Assembly: GCA_958510875.1 (NCBI GenBank)
Contig: OY294067.1
Coordinates: 259,285,736 to 259,349,735 of the forward strand
Reading direction: 5' to 3'
DNA: 64,000 bases
Source of the DNA: Endomychus coccineus
Lineage: Eukaryota > Arthropoda > Insecta > Coleoptera > Endomychidae
The notes below the pieces were generated by a model that saw only the letters and a program-made list of their open reading frames with translations, was not told where the DNA came from and did not search any database. Positions 1 through 9,890 of the stretch are shown one piece after another (the stretch's first letter is position 1; every line of letters starts with the position of its first letter). A program made the translations under genes and the position numbers.

Positions 1-600
1 TAGTGCTGCTATCTAAAATTTACCGCATACCGCTCATTACGCTGAGACCTGTTTGATTCGTACTTTTCCGCAAATTGATCATTCTGAATCATTCATCAAC
101 CGATCCCGTACCGCTGAATTAAATTTAGCGACCGAACTTATCGTAGAGTTGACTTCTTGAAAGAGTTTTCATTTACCGTTTGAGCTTAATTACATTTTCC
201 GTCTGGGTGTAAATTTTGTGAAATAATATCGTTCAATTGCATTTAAATTGATTATTCTGAAAGTGTACTTATTACTCATTATATATTTTAATATTTGAAA
301 TTCCCTGTTTCATTAAATTATTTCTGCTCCATCTTTAACGAGCTAAGTTATAACCAGGTATCAATTGTAATTAAAGCCTACAATTTCGATACTGTTCTCT
401 GCCCATTGAACTCTGGTTATACTTCACTGTAGCTACCCTAGGGACAAGGCTATCTATAGATAGCATAGTAACAAGCCTTGTGGAGAGGACCCTAGCAGAA
501 GTCCTCAAAAGGAGTTAACCTTTGGGAAAAATCTGGCGCCCGAGGATTCGAAGCTTACCGCAGTAAGCAATTTACCGAAAAGCGACAAGGGCACGTTATA
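1..600 (+). mobile_element. LTR plus leader of an LTR retrotransposon, copy 1 (cut by window start)
   Basis: About 533 bp of LTR-like sequence is followed by a primer-binding site (534-543) and about 57 bp of leader. The whole block recurs inverted at 11574-12174 with only scattered differences, and the two copies diverge right after the leader. It contains strong dyads: GCTATCTATAGATAGC near 449-465 and a GAGGAC...GTCCTC stem near 485-506. The LTR end next to the primer site reads GGGAAAAATC. The true 5' end and any target duplication may lie outside the window. No gag or pol sequence follows, so this is a solo or badly deleted 5' end rather than a full element. Gypsy-like assignment is a guess from the Lys-type primer site. 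Confidence 0.6.
534..543 (+). promoter_or_regulatory. Retrotransposon primer-binding site (tRNA-Lys type)
   Basis: TGGCGCCCGA is complementary to the 3' end of tRNA-Lys(UUU) including CCA, and sits one base after the LTR-like block, as expected for minus-strand priming. The following bases no longer match that tRNA, so the match is only ten bases long. Confidence 0.55.
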
Positions 601-1383
601 ATCCTTAATTGAATACACAACTAGCTTGTTTTCAAAATAATTATAAAATAATTTCTGTTTGAATACCCAAGCGAATAAATAGCTCTATATGTCTATACAT
701 TCTCGGAAAAGTGTAAAAGGGAGATATTGGAGTATGTACAGTTAAATTCATTATAAATTGCATAAGCGGATGAGGCAAGAGGAAAGTGATTCACTTTTTA
801 TACAAATGTTTTATATAATACAATTATATTTCCTCTCGCTACCATTCGATATTATAAAAATATTCCAAATATAAATGATGCACATTCAACAAGATACAAA
901 GATAATTCTCTATCCATGTTAAAAATTTCTAAAATAGTTGAACAGGGTGATAAGATTTTTCCAGACATTCTGTTTGAATTTCTCCAATGGTTTAAGTCGT
1001 AGTTCAACTGTTTGAGTATTATTAGCGTTGCCCCGAAGATATAATCCAGTGGTGTGGGGTCGCACAAGATTAGCGGTCAATTACTGAGCTATTCGAGATA
1101 TTATTCGAGAGTCAAATCTATTCCATAAGAGATTTATTGTTTCATCCTCTGTATGTCCAAGGGAATCCTGTTGGAACCACATATTATACATACCGCTCAA
1201 TTCATTCTACAAATAATCTGTTATTTTGTCCTATATTCATTCACAGTAACCGCATCACCAGCTTGAGTCTGGACTAATCAAGCCTACCGCACAATCACTT
1301 TTTCTAGATACAGTTACTTCTCTAGTATTCCTTTTGGATTTTTCTCATCCCAGACTATCCCTTCTACTCAGTTGCCTCAAAAA
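601..1383. other. No gene recognised, AT-rich
   Basis: Sequence diverges from the inverted LTR partner here. Short reading frames occur (for example 852-1067 on the minus strand) but resemble no protein I know and show no codon or motif support. Confidence 0.4.
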
Positions 1384-2035
1384 TTGAGCAGCAGCTGGAG
1401 GCGTAGTATTATGAAGTCACGGTACTCTTCGAATTTGAGGGCGCTTCGAATGGCAATCCAGGAAGAAATGCCATGGCATGGCGCTCCAGAAAAGTAGGTG
1501 AGATGGATCACAAATATGCTACGCCAGCGTAGACTCGGCAGCAATTTTGATGGGACTATACTGGCAGGATACGTGAAAAAGAGGTGTCTAAAAGTGCTCC
1601 TGATGTGATACCTCGTTGTGGATGGACTCCTGAGAGGCATCTCAAAACATTTGAATGCTGATGTATGAGGAGTGGGCTTAGTACAGGAAAGGCAACTGAA
1701 ATAGAAACAGCACTAATTCACACAACTCAAAAAATGCCGCTAGAGTTTCCGTATCTGGCGTAGTGCTCTAATAGGGTTTCGAACCTGGGATATTGCCCTG
1801 GCTTTACAAGGCGGTAATTATAGCGAAGCCTAATTTTGCTGTGGTTCTTTGCACGTTATGCAGGAAGGGGTGGAAACACCTGCCTATATCCTGATGGACT
1901 GTGAGACTCTCACAAACCTCAGATGGAATTGCTCTGGAGTAGTACGCTTGGAGCCAGATACCATGATAGGCTCCACTGTTCCCATTGTGTCAGGCTTTTG
2001 GGACAAGATTGACATCGTGGGGTGGAGGTGAGTGT
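1384..2035 (+). pseudogene. R1/LOA-type non-LTR retrotransposon ORF2 remnant
   Basis: Two conserved parts can be read in different frames. Around 1500-1660 the plus strand reads through an RT palm segment of the type RWI.NML...G.V..GC, then VVDGLL (degraded PQGG motif, one stop). At 1849-2031 the frame contains ETPAYILMDCETLTNLR, which fits the C-terminal cysteine motif (C..C...ET..HIL..C..L...R) found after the RT/RNase H of these elements. The YADD motif and the sequence between are missing. Non-LTR elements insert by target-primed reverse transcription. This copy is dead: frameshifts, stops and a large deletion. Confidence 0.5.
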
Positions 2036-2275
2036 TATTTGGAAATGGAAATCACAATGGACTTAAAGTCTGAGCTACGTGACCCAGGAACAGAAGGGCC
2101 CGATTCGTTTGAAAAATAATTCCTCACCCCATATTCTACAATTTTTTTTGCTTACATATATTTCTAATAGGATAAGAGCTTCTCGACTGAATTATTTCTT
2201 GGAAAGGAATCGTAAATTCCCTGTCATCTTCTGAGGCCCAACTAACAAAAGAAAGATGCAGCACGTGAATGTTTG

Positions 2276-3467
2276 GTTTTGAATGTTGAGTCAGCTGTAT
2301 CTTATAAGATTCTCAATAAAGACCTTCCTTTATAGTTTTTTTTTAAATTGCTGCATTTTTATTTTATCAAGACCTTTGTATTTTTTGTATAATAAATCTT
2401 TGGAGGTAGGCATTTTTCCTGATTATTGGAAATTTAGTTTTATAACCCCAATCTATAGAAGCGGTGACAAAACTGACATCAAAAATTACAGACCAATTTC
2501 TATTTTATCATGTATACCAAAGCTATTCGAGAGCATAGTAACGGAACATTTTTCTCTAGTCTATAAACATATAATAATTGATGAACAGCATGGATTTACA
2601 AAGGAAAAATCTGCTGAGACCAATTTACTATTTACACAATTTGTCCTGGAGGCTATACCTACATGAAAAGGGTCGAGTAGACTGTATATACACCGATTTT
2701 TGTAAAGCTTTTGACCGCATAAACCATGAGCTATTGATCTGAAAACTATACTCAGTAGGTATAAAAGGTGCATTATTGGAGTGATTGAAAAGCTACATTA
2801 CCAACAGGAAACAAATAGTAAAGCTAAAAACTTTTTTTTCTGAAGAAATGTTCCATCGGAGGTGCCTCCTTATTATGGACAGAAAGCTTACTTTCAAAGC
2901 AAATTGTGATTATATAGTTAATAAAGCACTTAAGTTCTTAGGTTTCATGAAAAGAGTTTCTAGCGATTTTCATAACATTGTTTCTATAAGCTATCTTTAC
3001 ACAGCATTGGTGCGTCCGGACCTTGAGTATTGCTCTTCTATATGGTCTCATTCTTATAATGTTCATCGCATGAGGATTGAAAGGGTTCAACATGAGTTCT
3101 TAAGATTTGCCGCCTTTAAAATGAATATTAGATTTCGTGACTATAAATTCAATTACGACTTGGTTGAATCTATTCTGAATATTGAAAAATTAACATTACG
3201 TAGAAATCACAATGATCCAAAATTTTTACTCAAACTAATTAATGGGTTAGTTAACTGTCCTGATTTACTATCACAAATTAATTTCCGCATCCCCCAAAGA
3301 AATACCCGCTCGGCTAATATCAATATATTTCACATACCATATAGCAGAACAAACTACCTAATGCATTCTCCATTTTGTCGTATTTTAACTATCGCAAATC
3401 ATTACACAATTCTCAATTTTTGGAACATTTCTTTGGTTGCTTTTCAAAGGGCTTTAACTGACTCAAC
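2276..3467 (+). pseudogene. Jockey-superfamily non-LTR retrotransposon RT remnant, split by a Penelope-like insertion
   Basis: Reads VESAVS..., then (after a frameshift near 2330) a fingers/palm segment with YNKSLEVGIFPDYWK, PIYRSGDK and NYRPISIL, and further on DFCKAFDRINHELL with a stop. From 2785 it continues with SYITNRKQIVKLKTFF, then jumps straight to DRKLTFKANCDYIVNKALKFLGF. The VPQGS and YADD catalytic region has therefore been deleted near 2850-2878. The C-terminus ends with ALTDST and a TAG at 3469. The 3' UTR and its TAAA-type tail lie at 7815-7973, beyond the inserted PLE. It resembles the better-preserved copy at 55.8-58.8 kb, including the ARSAN-type C-terminal region (NTRSANI here, NSRSANT there). 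Confidence 0.75.
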
Positions 3468-3481
3468 ATAGATAAACTATG
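3468..3481 (+). repeat. Target-site duplication, left copy (ATAGATAAACTATG)
   Basis: Fourteen bases are identical to 7801-7814 and directly flank the PLE dimer. They lie across the stop codon and start of the 3' UTR of the host non-LTR element. Confidence 0.9.
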
Positions 3482-3672
3482 AAAAATCTTGTCTTCCGGA
3501 TGGATTCCGCGTCACAATAGCTCGACTTGATGCCGACGTTTCGCCAACCATTACAGGTGGCATCTTCAGGGCAGGCTTGAGGCTTGAACTGAAACTGGTT
3601 CTACTGGTTTCTGTAGCCGTATTTATTGTAGGAAAAATCCTTCACGCTACATAGTTCACTGCCTTTGTTCCG
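3482..3672 (-). repeat. PLE pLTR, 3' end of copy A
   Basis: Nearly identical to 6092-6285 and to the reverse complement of 7571-7790. Read on the minus strand it ends at the target duplication without the 34-base extension seen on the other side. Confidence 0.85.
3531..3573 (-). ncRNA. Hammerhead-ribozyme-like core in PLE pLTR
   Basis: Minus strand: TGCC stem I strand, CTGAAGA core, a hairpin (GCCACC paired with GGTTGGC), then GAAAC, GTC cleavage triplet and the GGCA stem I partner. Same layout as 7674-7716. Activity not shown. Confidence 0.65.
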
Positions 3673-3676
3673 GTGG

Positions 3677-6175
3677 TTAACTTCGTTCCGGCACCTGACT
3701 CTGCCGTTGTGCGATCATGTGTGAAGTGGAATTTTCGAGGATGGATTTCCAAATGTTGGGAAGGTAATATCCTGAGTCACGGTTCAGATTGTTCGGATGT
3801 TTTTGGATTTCTATAGCTTCAAAGATTTTTCGCTGATAGAAGTTTGGGGCTCGGACTAGGATTTTAGTATCTTCAAAAAGGATTTGATGATTTGTGTTAA
3901 ACTTATGTTCCGCAAGTGCAGATCTACTGGTGTCACGAAGTCTTATACAGCGCTCATGTTCTTTCACACGAGTAGCTACTGTACGACCTGTTTCACCAAT
4001 GTAGACTTTATCGCAAGAACAGGGAATACCTTCTGAGTGGAGAGGAGAAAGGGGATCTTTAATAGGTTTGTAAAACTGAGATAATTTTGGAAGTGTGGAA
4101 AACGGGTAGAAATATTATGTTTTTTGAGGATTTTGGAAATTCGATCTGTTATATTTTGAATATATGGAAGATAGGCCGTGGATAAAGCAGGTGGGAGGGT
4201 TTCTGGCTCAGGTCGATTTGGAATTTTAGGTGAAATGTATTTCTTTATGGCTTTTTGAATGTTGTAATGGGAGAAATTATTTGATAATAAGGCAGATGAT
4301 AGATGTTTTAATTCTGATTTTAAAGATTGAGGCTGAGATAGGTTGACAGCTCTGTGGACCAGGGAGTATATGACAGATTGCTTTTGGGCAGGGTGGTGGT
4401 GGGAAAGACCATTGAGGTATCTATCGGTATGGGTGGGTTTCCGATACACAGAATGTCCCAAAGTACCGTCAGTCTGTCGACTAACCAATACATCCAGGAA
4501 CGGGAGTGAACCTTGCGATTCGACTTCCATGGTGAAACGGATATTGGGATGTAATGAATTTAAATGATTGAGGAAGGGAACAAGCTTTTCGCGACCATGT
4601 TGCCAAATAACGAAAGTATCGTCGACATATCTGAACCAACATTTCGGCTTGAGAACAGATGAGTCAATGGCATCTTGTTCAAAAGCTTCCATGAAGATAT
4701 TAGCTATGATCGGGGAAAGTGGGGAACCCATGGCAGCTCCCGAGGACTGCTCGTAGAACTTGCCATCGTATAGAAAATATGTGGAGGATAGACAAAAATC
4801 AATTAACGGTAGCAAGTCCGTTGAAATGTTTTTGGCAGGTAACAATTGAGAAATTATGGAAAGGGTGTCTGGAATGGGAACATTGGTAAACAGTGATTCG
4901 ACGTCGAAGCTGACGAGCAAATCGCATGGGTCAACTTTCAACGTTTGAAGTTTTTCAACGAAATGAAAGGAATTTAGGATAAAACTATTGGAATCACCTA
5001 CAAGGGGTTTGAGAATAGATGACAGGTATCGAGAGAGTTTATAAGTAGGAGATCCGATAGTGCTGACAATTAGTCTCAGGGGAACTGAGGGCTTATGAAT
5101 TTTAGGCAAACCATATAAACGGGGACATTTTGAACAATGGGGGATAAGAAATTTCTTATCTGAATCAGGAAGGGAAGGATGACGAATAATTTGTGAAATT
5201 GAACGTTCTATAGAGGAGGTGGGATCTTTTGGTAGAAGCTTATAGGAAATAGATTGCAGATGTTGCAGGATTTTGTTATCATAATCTGAACGATTCATGA
5301 CAACAGTGGAGTTTCCTTTATCAGCCCTCAAAATAGCCAAATCAGGATTTGATTTGAGTGAATTGAGAGCTTGAATTAAAGGTTTAGGGCAATTTGATTT
5401 AGGAATCTTGGAATGACGAAGAATTTTAGCAGTTTCGAAACGAATTTCATCTGCTGCGAGATGGGGAACTTTATGTAGGGATGCTTCTACAGCATAAATA
5501 ATGGATGTCGTAGGAATATTTTTGGGGGGAGAAGACAAAATTAGGACCTTTAGATAGAACCGATTGTTCAGCTTCAGTAAGGGCATGTGAAGATAAATTA
5601 ACCCCAGTATTTACAAGAGGGGTTGGTCTTGAAGGTTGGTGCTGAGTGCGTTGGGAGGCAAGAGGTTTATTGAATTTTTGAATATGACGTTTGGAATTGA
5701 GGGTACGAATTTGATCGGCTTGATCATAGGTAATTCGGTCGAGAACCAACCAATCGGATGCTGGAAGGGTATTTGAAAGTTCAAGGTGGAGGCCAAAGAG
5801 GGTTATATTGATGAAATTGATCTCGCGTCTAGTATACTTAATTCGTTCCCGAATCAAAGCTAAACTAGCGCGTTTAAATATGTTTTTGGATGAATGTGAA
5901 TTTATGGGATGAGATATTTTAAGGAAATTGGGAATCGCATTATGATCACGACAACGACAAAGAAAAGTAAGAGAACAAAGCAAACTCACCAGTTTGGTGC
6001 GAAGATGTCCCAGGGTTCTGAATTTCTTCTTGATTTCCTCTCCGTAGAGGTTGGATATCTTGGATAGTAGACTTCCGCGGACAGCTAATCTTGAAAAATC
6101 TTGTCTTCCGGATGGATTCCGCGTCACAATAGCTCGACTTGATGCCGACGTTTCGCCAACCATTACAGGTGGCAT
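3677..6175 (-). pseudogene. PLE reverse transcriptase/GIY-YIG endonuclease, copy A
   Basis: The reading frame starts inside the pLTR (Met at 6175) and covers the full protein in three frames. The N-terminal part (6175 to about 5520) shifts frame in a C-run near 5526. The RT (about 5550-4100) has the family motifs RLYGLPKIHK, VSFDVESLFTNVP, AAMGSPLSPIIANIFME and catalytic RYVDD. A second shift falls in a T-run near 4105, one base shorter than in copy B. The GIY-YIG region (about 4010-3900) keeps VYIGETGR, but a 9-base in-frame deletion relative to copy B removes the GVYS stretch carrying the first conserved tyrosine. The protein would copy PLE RNA and nick target DNA. This copy is probably inactive unless the homopolymer shifts are sequence errors. 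Confidence 0.92.
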
Positions 6176-6285
6176 CTTCAGGGCAGGCTTGAGGCTTGAA
6201 CTGAAACTGGTTCTACTGGTTTCTTTAGCCGTATTTATTGTAGGAAAAATCCTTCACGCTACATAGTTCACTGCCTTTGTTCCGG
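6092..6285 (-). repeat. PLE pLTR, 5' end of copy A, abutting copy B
   Basis: Same orientation and sequence as 3482-3672. It ends at the sequence TTCCGGTG and joins directly to mid-RT sequence of copy B at 6286, marking the dimer junction. Confidence 0.85.
6143..6185 (-). ncRNA. Hammerhead-ribozyme-like core in PLE pLTR
   Basis: Minus-strand copy of the CTGAAGA / GAAAC / GTC core with TGCC-GGCA stem I, as at 3531-3573. Confidence 0.65.
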
Positions 6286-7570
6286 TGAAAAACTTCAAAC
6301 GTTGAAAGTTGACCCATGCGATTTGCTCGTCAGCTTCGACGTCGAATCACTGTTTACCAATGTTCCCATTCCAGACACCCTTTCCATAATTTCTCAATTG
6401 TTACCTGCCAAAAACATTTCAACGGACTTGCTACCGTTAATTGATTTTTGTCTATCCTCCACATATTTTCTATACGATGGCAAATTCTACGAGCAGTCCT
6501 CGGGATCTGCCATGGGTTCCCCACTTTCTCCGATCATAGCTAATATCTTCATGGAAGCTTTTGAACAAGATGCCATTGACTCATCTGTTCTCAAACCGAA
6601 ATGTTGGTTTAGATATGTCGACGATACTTTCGTTATTTGGCAACATGGTCGCGAAAAGCTTGTTCCCTTCCTCAATCATTTAAATTCATTACATCCCAAT
6701 ATCCGTTTCACCATGGAAGTCGAATCGCAAGGTTCACTCCCGTTCCTGGATGTATTAGTTAGTCGAAAGACTGACGGTACTTTAGGACATTCTGTGTATC
6801 GGAAACCCACCCATACCGATAGATACCTCAATGGTCTTTCCCACCACCACCCTGCCCAAAAGCAATCTGTCATATACTCCCTGGTCCACAGAGCTGTCAA
6901 CCTATCTCAGCCTCAATCTTTAAAATCAGAATTAAAACATCTATCATCTGCCTTATTATCAAATAATTTCTCCCATTACAACATTCAAAAAGCCATAAAG
7001 AAATACACTTCACCTAAAATTCCAAATCGACCTGAGCTAGAAACCCTCCCACCTGCTTTATCCAATCTTCCATATATTCAAAATATAACAGATCGAATTT
7101 CCAAAATCCTCAAAAAACATATTATTTCTACCCGTTTTTCCACACTTCCAAAATTATCTCAGTTTTACAAACCTATTAAAGATCCCCTTCCTCCTCTCCA
7201 CTCAGAAGGTGTTTATAGTATTCCCTGTTCTTGCGGTAAAGTCTACATTGGTGAAACAGGTAGAACAGTAGCTACTCGTGTGAAAGAACATGAGCCCTGT
7301 ACAAGACTTCGTAACACCAGTAGATCTGCACTTGCGGAACATAAGTTTAACACAAATCATCAAATCCTTTTTGAAGATACTAAAATCCTAGTCCGAGCCC
7401 CAAACTTCTATCAGCGAAAAATCTTTGAAGCTATAGAAATCCAAAAACATCCGAACAATCTGAACCGTGACTCAGGATATTACCTTCCCAACATTTGGAA
7501 ATCCATCCTCGAAAATTCTACTTCGCACATGATCGCACAACGGCAGGGTCAGGTGCCGGAACGAAGTTAA
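6286..7570 (+). pseudogene. PLE RT/GIY-YIG, 5'-truncated copy B with intact 3' half
   Basis: A single open frame from the middle of the RT to the stop codon, about 420 residues. It retains VSFDVESLFTNVP, the SAMGSPLSP block, RYVDD, the Penelope linker region (PYIQNITDRISKILKKH) and a full GIY-YIG domain (GVYSIPCSCGKVYIGETGR, then the EHKFNTNH region and FEAIEIQKHP). The first third of the protein is missing because the copy starts at the dimer junction. It is the best-preserved PLE coding region in the window and shows by comparison what copy A lost. Confidence 0.93.
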
Positions 7571-7800
7571 CCACCGGAACAAAGGCAGTGAACTATGTAG
7601 CTTGAAGAATTTTTCCTACAATAAATACGGCTACAGAAACCAGTAGAACCAGTTTCAGTTCAAGCCTCAAGCCTGCCCTGAAGATGCCACCTGTAATGGT
7701 TGGCGAAACGTCGGCATCAAGTCGAGCTATTGTGACGCGGAATCCATCCGGAAGACAAGATTTTTCAAGATTAGCTGTCCGCGGAAGTCTACTATCCAAG
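7571..7800 (+). repeat. PLE pLTR, 3' end of copy B with 34-base extension
   Basis: Reverse complement of the other two pLTRs plus extra sequence (about 7765-7800, containing CTGTCCGCGG) absent at the opposite end. Such asymmetric extensions are known for Penelope. Confidence 0.85.
7674..7716 (+). ncRNA. Hammerhead-ribozyme-like core in PLE pLTR
   Basis: TGCC (7674-7677), CTGAAGA (7678-7684), stem II hairpin 7686-7704, GAAAC (7705-7709), GTC (7710-7712; predicted cleavage after C7712), GGCA (7713-7716) pairing with TGCC. Stem III is minimal, the form reported for PLE ribozymes. One unpaired T follows the CTGAAGA box. Confidence 0.68.
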
Positions 7801-7814
7801 ATAGATAAACTATG
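7801..7814 (+). repeat. Target-site duplication, right copy (ATAGATAAACTATG)
   Basis: Identical to 3468-3481. The host element's 3' UTR resumes immediately after it. Confidence 0.9.
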
Positions 7815-7973
7815 TAATTTCGAATGTATGTATATGTCTGTGTATATTTGCAATGTAAACTCTTTATTTTATATTTTTTTTTATTCCTTTTACGATACAT
7901 TATATTTTACTAAATTTGTTATACTGTAAAAGGATTCGTCCCGTTAATAAATAAATAAATAAATAAATAAATT
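7815..7973 (+). repeat. 3' UTR and TAAA-repeat tail of the Jockey-type element
   Basis: AT-rich UTR ends in about seven TAAA-type units (7945-7973). It follows directly from the C-terminus at 3467 once the PLE is removed, and the copy at 55.8 kb has the same type of tail. Confidence 0.75.
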
Positions 7974-8025
7974 ATATATAAATTCTCGGGAAATAAGTCA
8001 CATTAACACTTATGTTTTATATTTT

Positions 8026-8067
8026 CGTCTTTACGTACGTTTCGGTCTCACGATCATCATCAGAAGA
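8026..8067 (-). ncRNA. Hammerhead-ribozyme-like core, PLE family 2
   Basis: Minus strand: CTGATGA (8063-8057), a hairpin with GTGA loop, GAAAC, then palindromic ACGTACGT forming a tiny stem III, cleavage base A, and AAGA pairing with TCTT as stem I. One mismatch in stem II compared with the 44.8-kb copy family. Confidence 0.55.
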
Positions 8068-8092
8068 GTTATTATTTCAATAACCTGATTAC

Positions 8093-9575
8093 TTTTTTTG
8101 TGGAGAAGAAATGCTTTCTGCACACCGGTAGCTTTAAGCTATCACTACTGGTAGTGCAGGACTAACCTCTCTATTTCATCATACCTGCTAAAACCTCTCC
8201 GTTCTTTTTCCATACCCCGGAACCGCTTATCGCATTAGTTCAGGATATGGATTGTCTTCTACATAGTTCTTTATTCATATGTTTTTACACGTAGTTCCTT
8301 TTTTATACTATTCGTGTTCGTATTCCTCCTCTTCTTTTGACTTTATGATAAGTCTTATGAGGTTTGCGTATCCATGTCTCTTTATCCATGATCATGTTGT
8401 TAACTAAATTTTTCAAATTTGACGTGATATGTAAGTCGTTTATTTCCCTACGTTCTGCTGCCCATCTAGGACATTCTATAATAGTATGATGTGCAGTGTC
8501 TATTTCTCCACAATATACACATTTGTCGTCTTCAGATAATTTAAATCTGTATAAATACTTCCTAAAGCATCCATGGCCTGTCAGTATCTGGGTTAGGTAA
8601 TAATCCATTTGCCCATATTTCCGTTTACACCTTGTATCTATGTTTGGGATAAGCTCTCGTGTATGAGCGGATTTTGGGGTGGTATCCCATCTTTCTTGCC
8701 ATCTACTCATCATTGCCTTGTTAGCTTCTAATTTTGAGGTTCCTTCATATGTTTCCTTGCGTTCTAACGCCTTCAGGTGTAATGGTGGTGAATCTGCCAG
8801 TACCTCTAGCGCTTCACTAGATGTGGTACGGTAAGCACTACAGGCTCTTAAATTTACCCTTCTTCCTAGCGAGTTCAATTTGTTCTTGGTATACTTTAAT
8901 CTTAGAATAGGATACCATATTGGCGCCGCATATAAGGCCGTAGATATGGCCACTGAATTTATCAGCTTTCTCTTGCTGCTAGACGAACCCCCAATATTTG
9001 GCATTAGATTATTCAACGCCGCAACTGTCTTAGATATTTTTTCTACAGCATAATTTAAATGACTTTTATAGGAATTCTTAGTATCTAACCATACTCCGAG
9101 ATATTTGATTAAATCTTGTTATAAGTTATAATCTCCCCTTTTACCTTTAAGGTCACCAAAGGATTTATCATCTTGGTCGAGATTATTACTGCCTCTGTTT
9201 TACTAGCGGCCAGTATAAGGCCTCTCCCTACCAGCCAATGGTAAAGATTCCTTATCGCTCCCTTTACTTTTGTCTGTAGTTCTTCATAATTTCTGGCAAT
9301 CGGTACGACCATCAGGTCGTCAGCGAATGTCGCCGTGGCTACTCCTTCGGGAAGTTCAACTTCTAGAACTCCATTATATTGCCCTTCCAGAGTGTAGGAT
9401 CTAGAATGGACTCTTAAGGAATCCGCTGTTCATGGATCTATCCGAGGTGATCCCCTCGAATTCGATCCTCATCTTCCTATTTTGTAGATAACTTCCTATT
9501 AATCTAGGAATGCCTAGATCTAACCCTATGTGTTCTAGCTTATCTAATATACTTAAAACTAATTGTATTGACACA
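8093..9575 (-). pseudogene. R1-clade non-LTR retrotransposon, 3' half, degenerate
   Basis: Minus-strand reading from 9575: LVLSILDKLEHIGLDLGIP, then IGSYLQNRKMRIEFE, a degraded QGS..LDPTLW with a frameshift near 9395, YNGVLEVELPEGV, and the catalytic FADDL with MVVP (about 9345-9300). After a stop near 9110 the thumb follows (9016-8303) with ALYAAPIW, and the C-terminal cysteine motif CVYCGEIDTAHHTIIECPRW near 8520-8460. A short A-run near 8093-8101 marks the 3' end. Truncated at the 5' side and carrying several frame breaks. R1 elements usually target 28S rDNA, but no rDNA is visible here. Confidence 0.82.
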
Positions 9576-9796
9576 AAGCGTCCTTACCGCACCATTTTCA
9601 TTTAAAATGCCAACGTCGCCGAAACGAAAAGAAACACGAAATCGAAATAGTAACACAACAGTGTTATAAGTATAATATATCAAGAATCCACTGTTTAGTA
9701 GAATGCTCAAAAAATACGTACACATGTCATCAAAGTCTATGAACGACTAACAAACGAAACGAGTTCAAGTATTAAGTTTCGTACCACATGTCACAA

Positions 9797-9890
9797 ATCA
9801 TGACATGATGGTCGTGAGACCGAAACGTGCGTAAAGACGAAAATATGAAGTGTTAATGTGACCTATTTCCCGAGAATTTATGTATAATTC
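9797..9890 (+). repeat. PLE family 2 terminus with damaged hammerhead core
   Basis: Plus-strand copy of the terminus with perfect stem II (GGTC GTGA GACC) and GAAACGTGCGTA, but the CTGATGA box has decayed to CATGATG. Inverse of 7974-8075. Confidence 0.65.

Larger units (their letters stand above)
3482..7800. mobile_element. Penelope-like element (PLE) head-to-head dimer
   Basis: Two PLE copies sit back to back with their 3' ends outward: copy A on the minus strand (about 6285 to 3482) and a 5'-truncated copy B on the plus strand (6286 to 7800). Both carry RT plus C-terminal GIY-YIG endonuclease coding sequence, and terminal repeats (pLTRs) occur at 3482-3672, 6092-6285 and 7571-7800. The right end carries about 34 extra bases (to 7800) absent from the left end, as described for Penelope. 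The dimer is flanked by a 14-bp duplication (3468-3481, 7801-7814), so it behaves as one insertion event. A and B are nearly identical in their shared region, so the insertion is relatively young. Confidence 0.92.
7974..9890. mobile_element. Second PLE family: outward-facing terminal repeats, with an R1 fragment inside
   Basis: About 100 bp at 7974-8075 is repeated inverted at 9797-9890. The same terminal sequence ends the PLE fragment at 44.1-44.87 kb, which identifies it as a PLE 3' end. The block 9552-9695, read on the minus strand, matches 44575-44715, which lies just upstream of that terminus. So on the minus strand this is PLE sequence (9695-9575), then R1 (9575-8093), then the PLE terminus (8092-7974), as if R1 had inserted into the PLE repeat. 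The plus-strand half (about 9700-9890) is a second truncated copy, head to head with the first. Confidence 0.6.

Noticed and set aside
534..552. Longer tRNA complementarity of the primer-binding site through TTCGAA
   Set aside because: TTCGAA looks like a T-loop, but the spacing to CCA is about four bases too short for a tRNA, so only the first ten bases count.
1755..1835. tRNA-like segment on the minus strand (GGTTCGAAACC B-box and TTGTAAA loop)
   Set aside because: The T-arm and anticodon arm do not pair, there is no D-arm or acceptor stem, and it sits between two parts of a retrotransposon remnant. A SINE origin is possible but not supported.
4343..4756. Plus-strand frames opposite the PLE RT (also mirrored at 6487-6900)
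   Set aside because: Present in both PLE copies only because they are antisense to the RT; shadows of the real gene.
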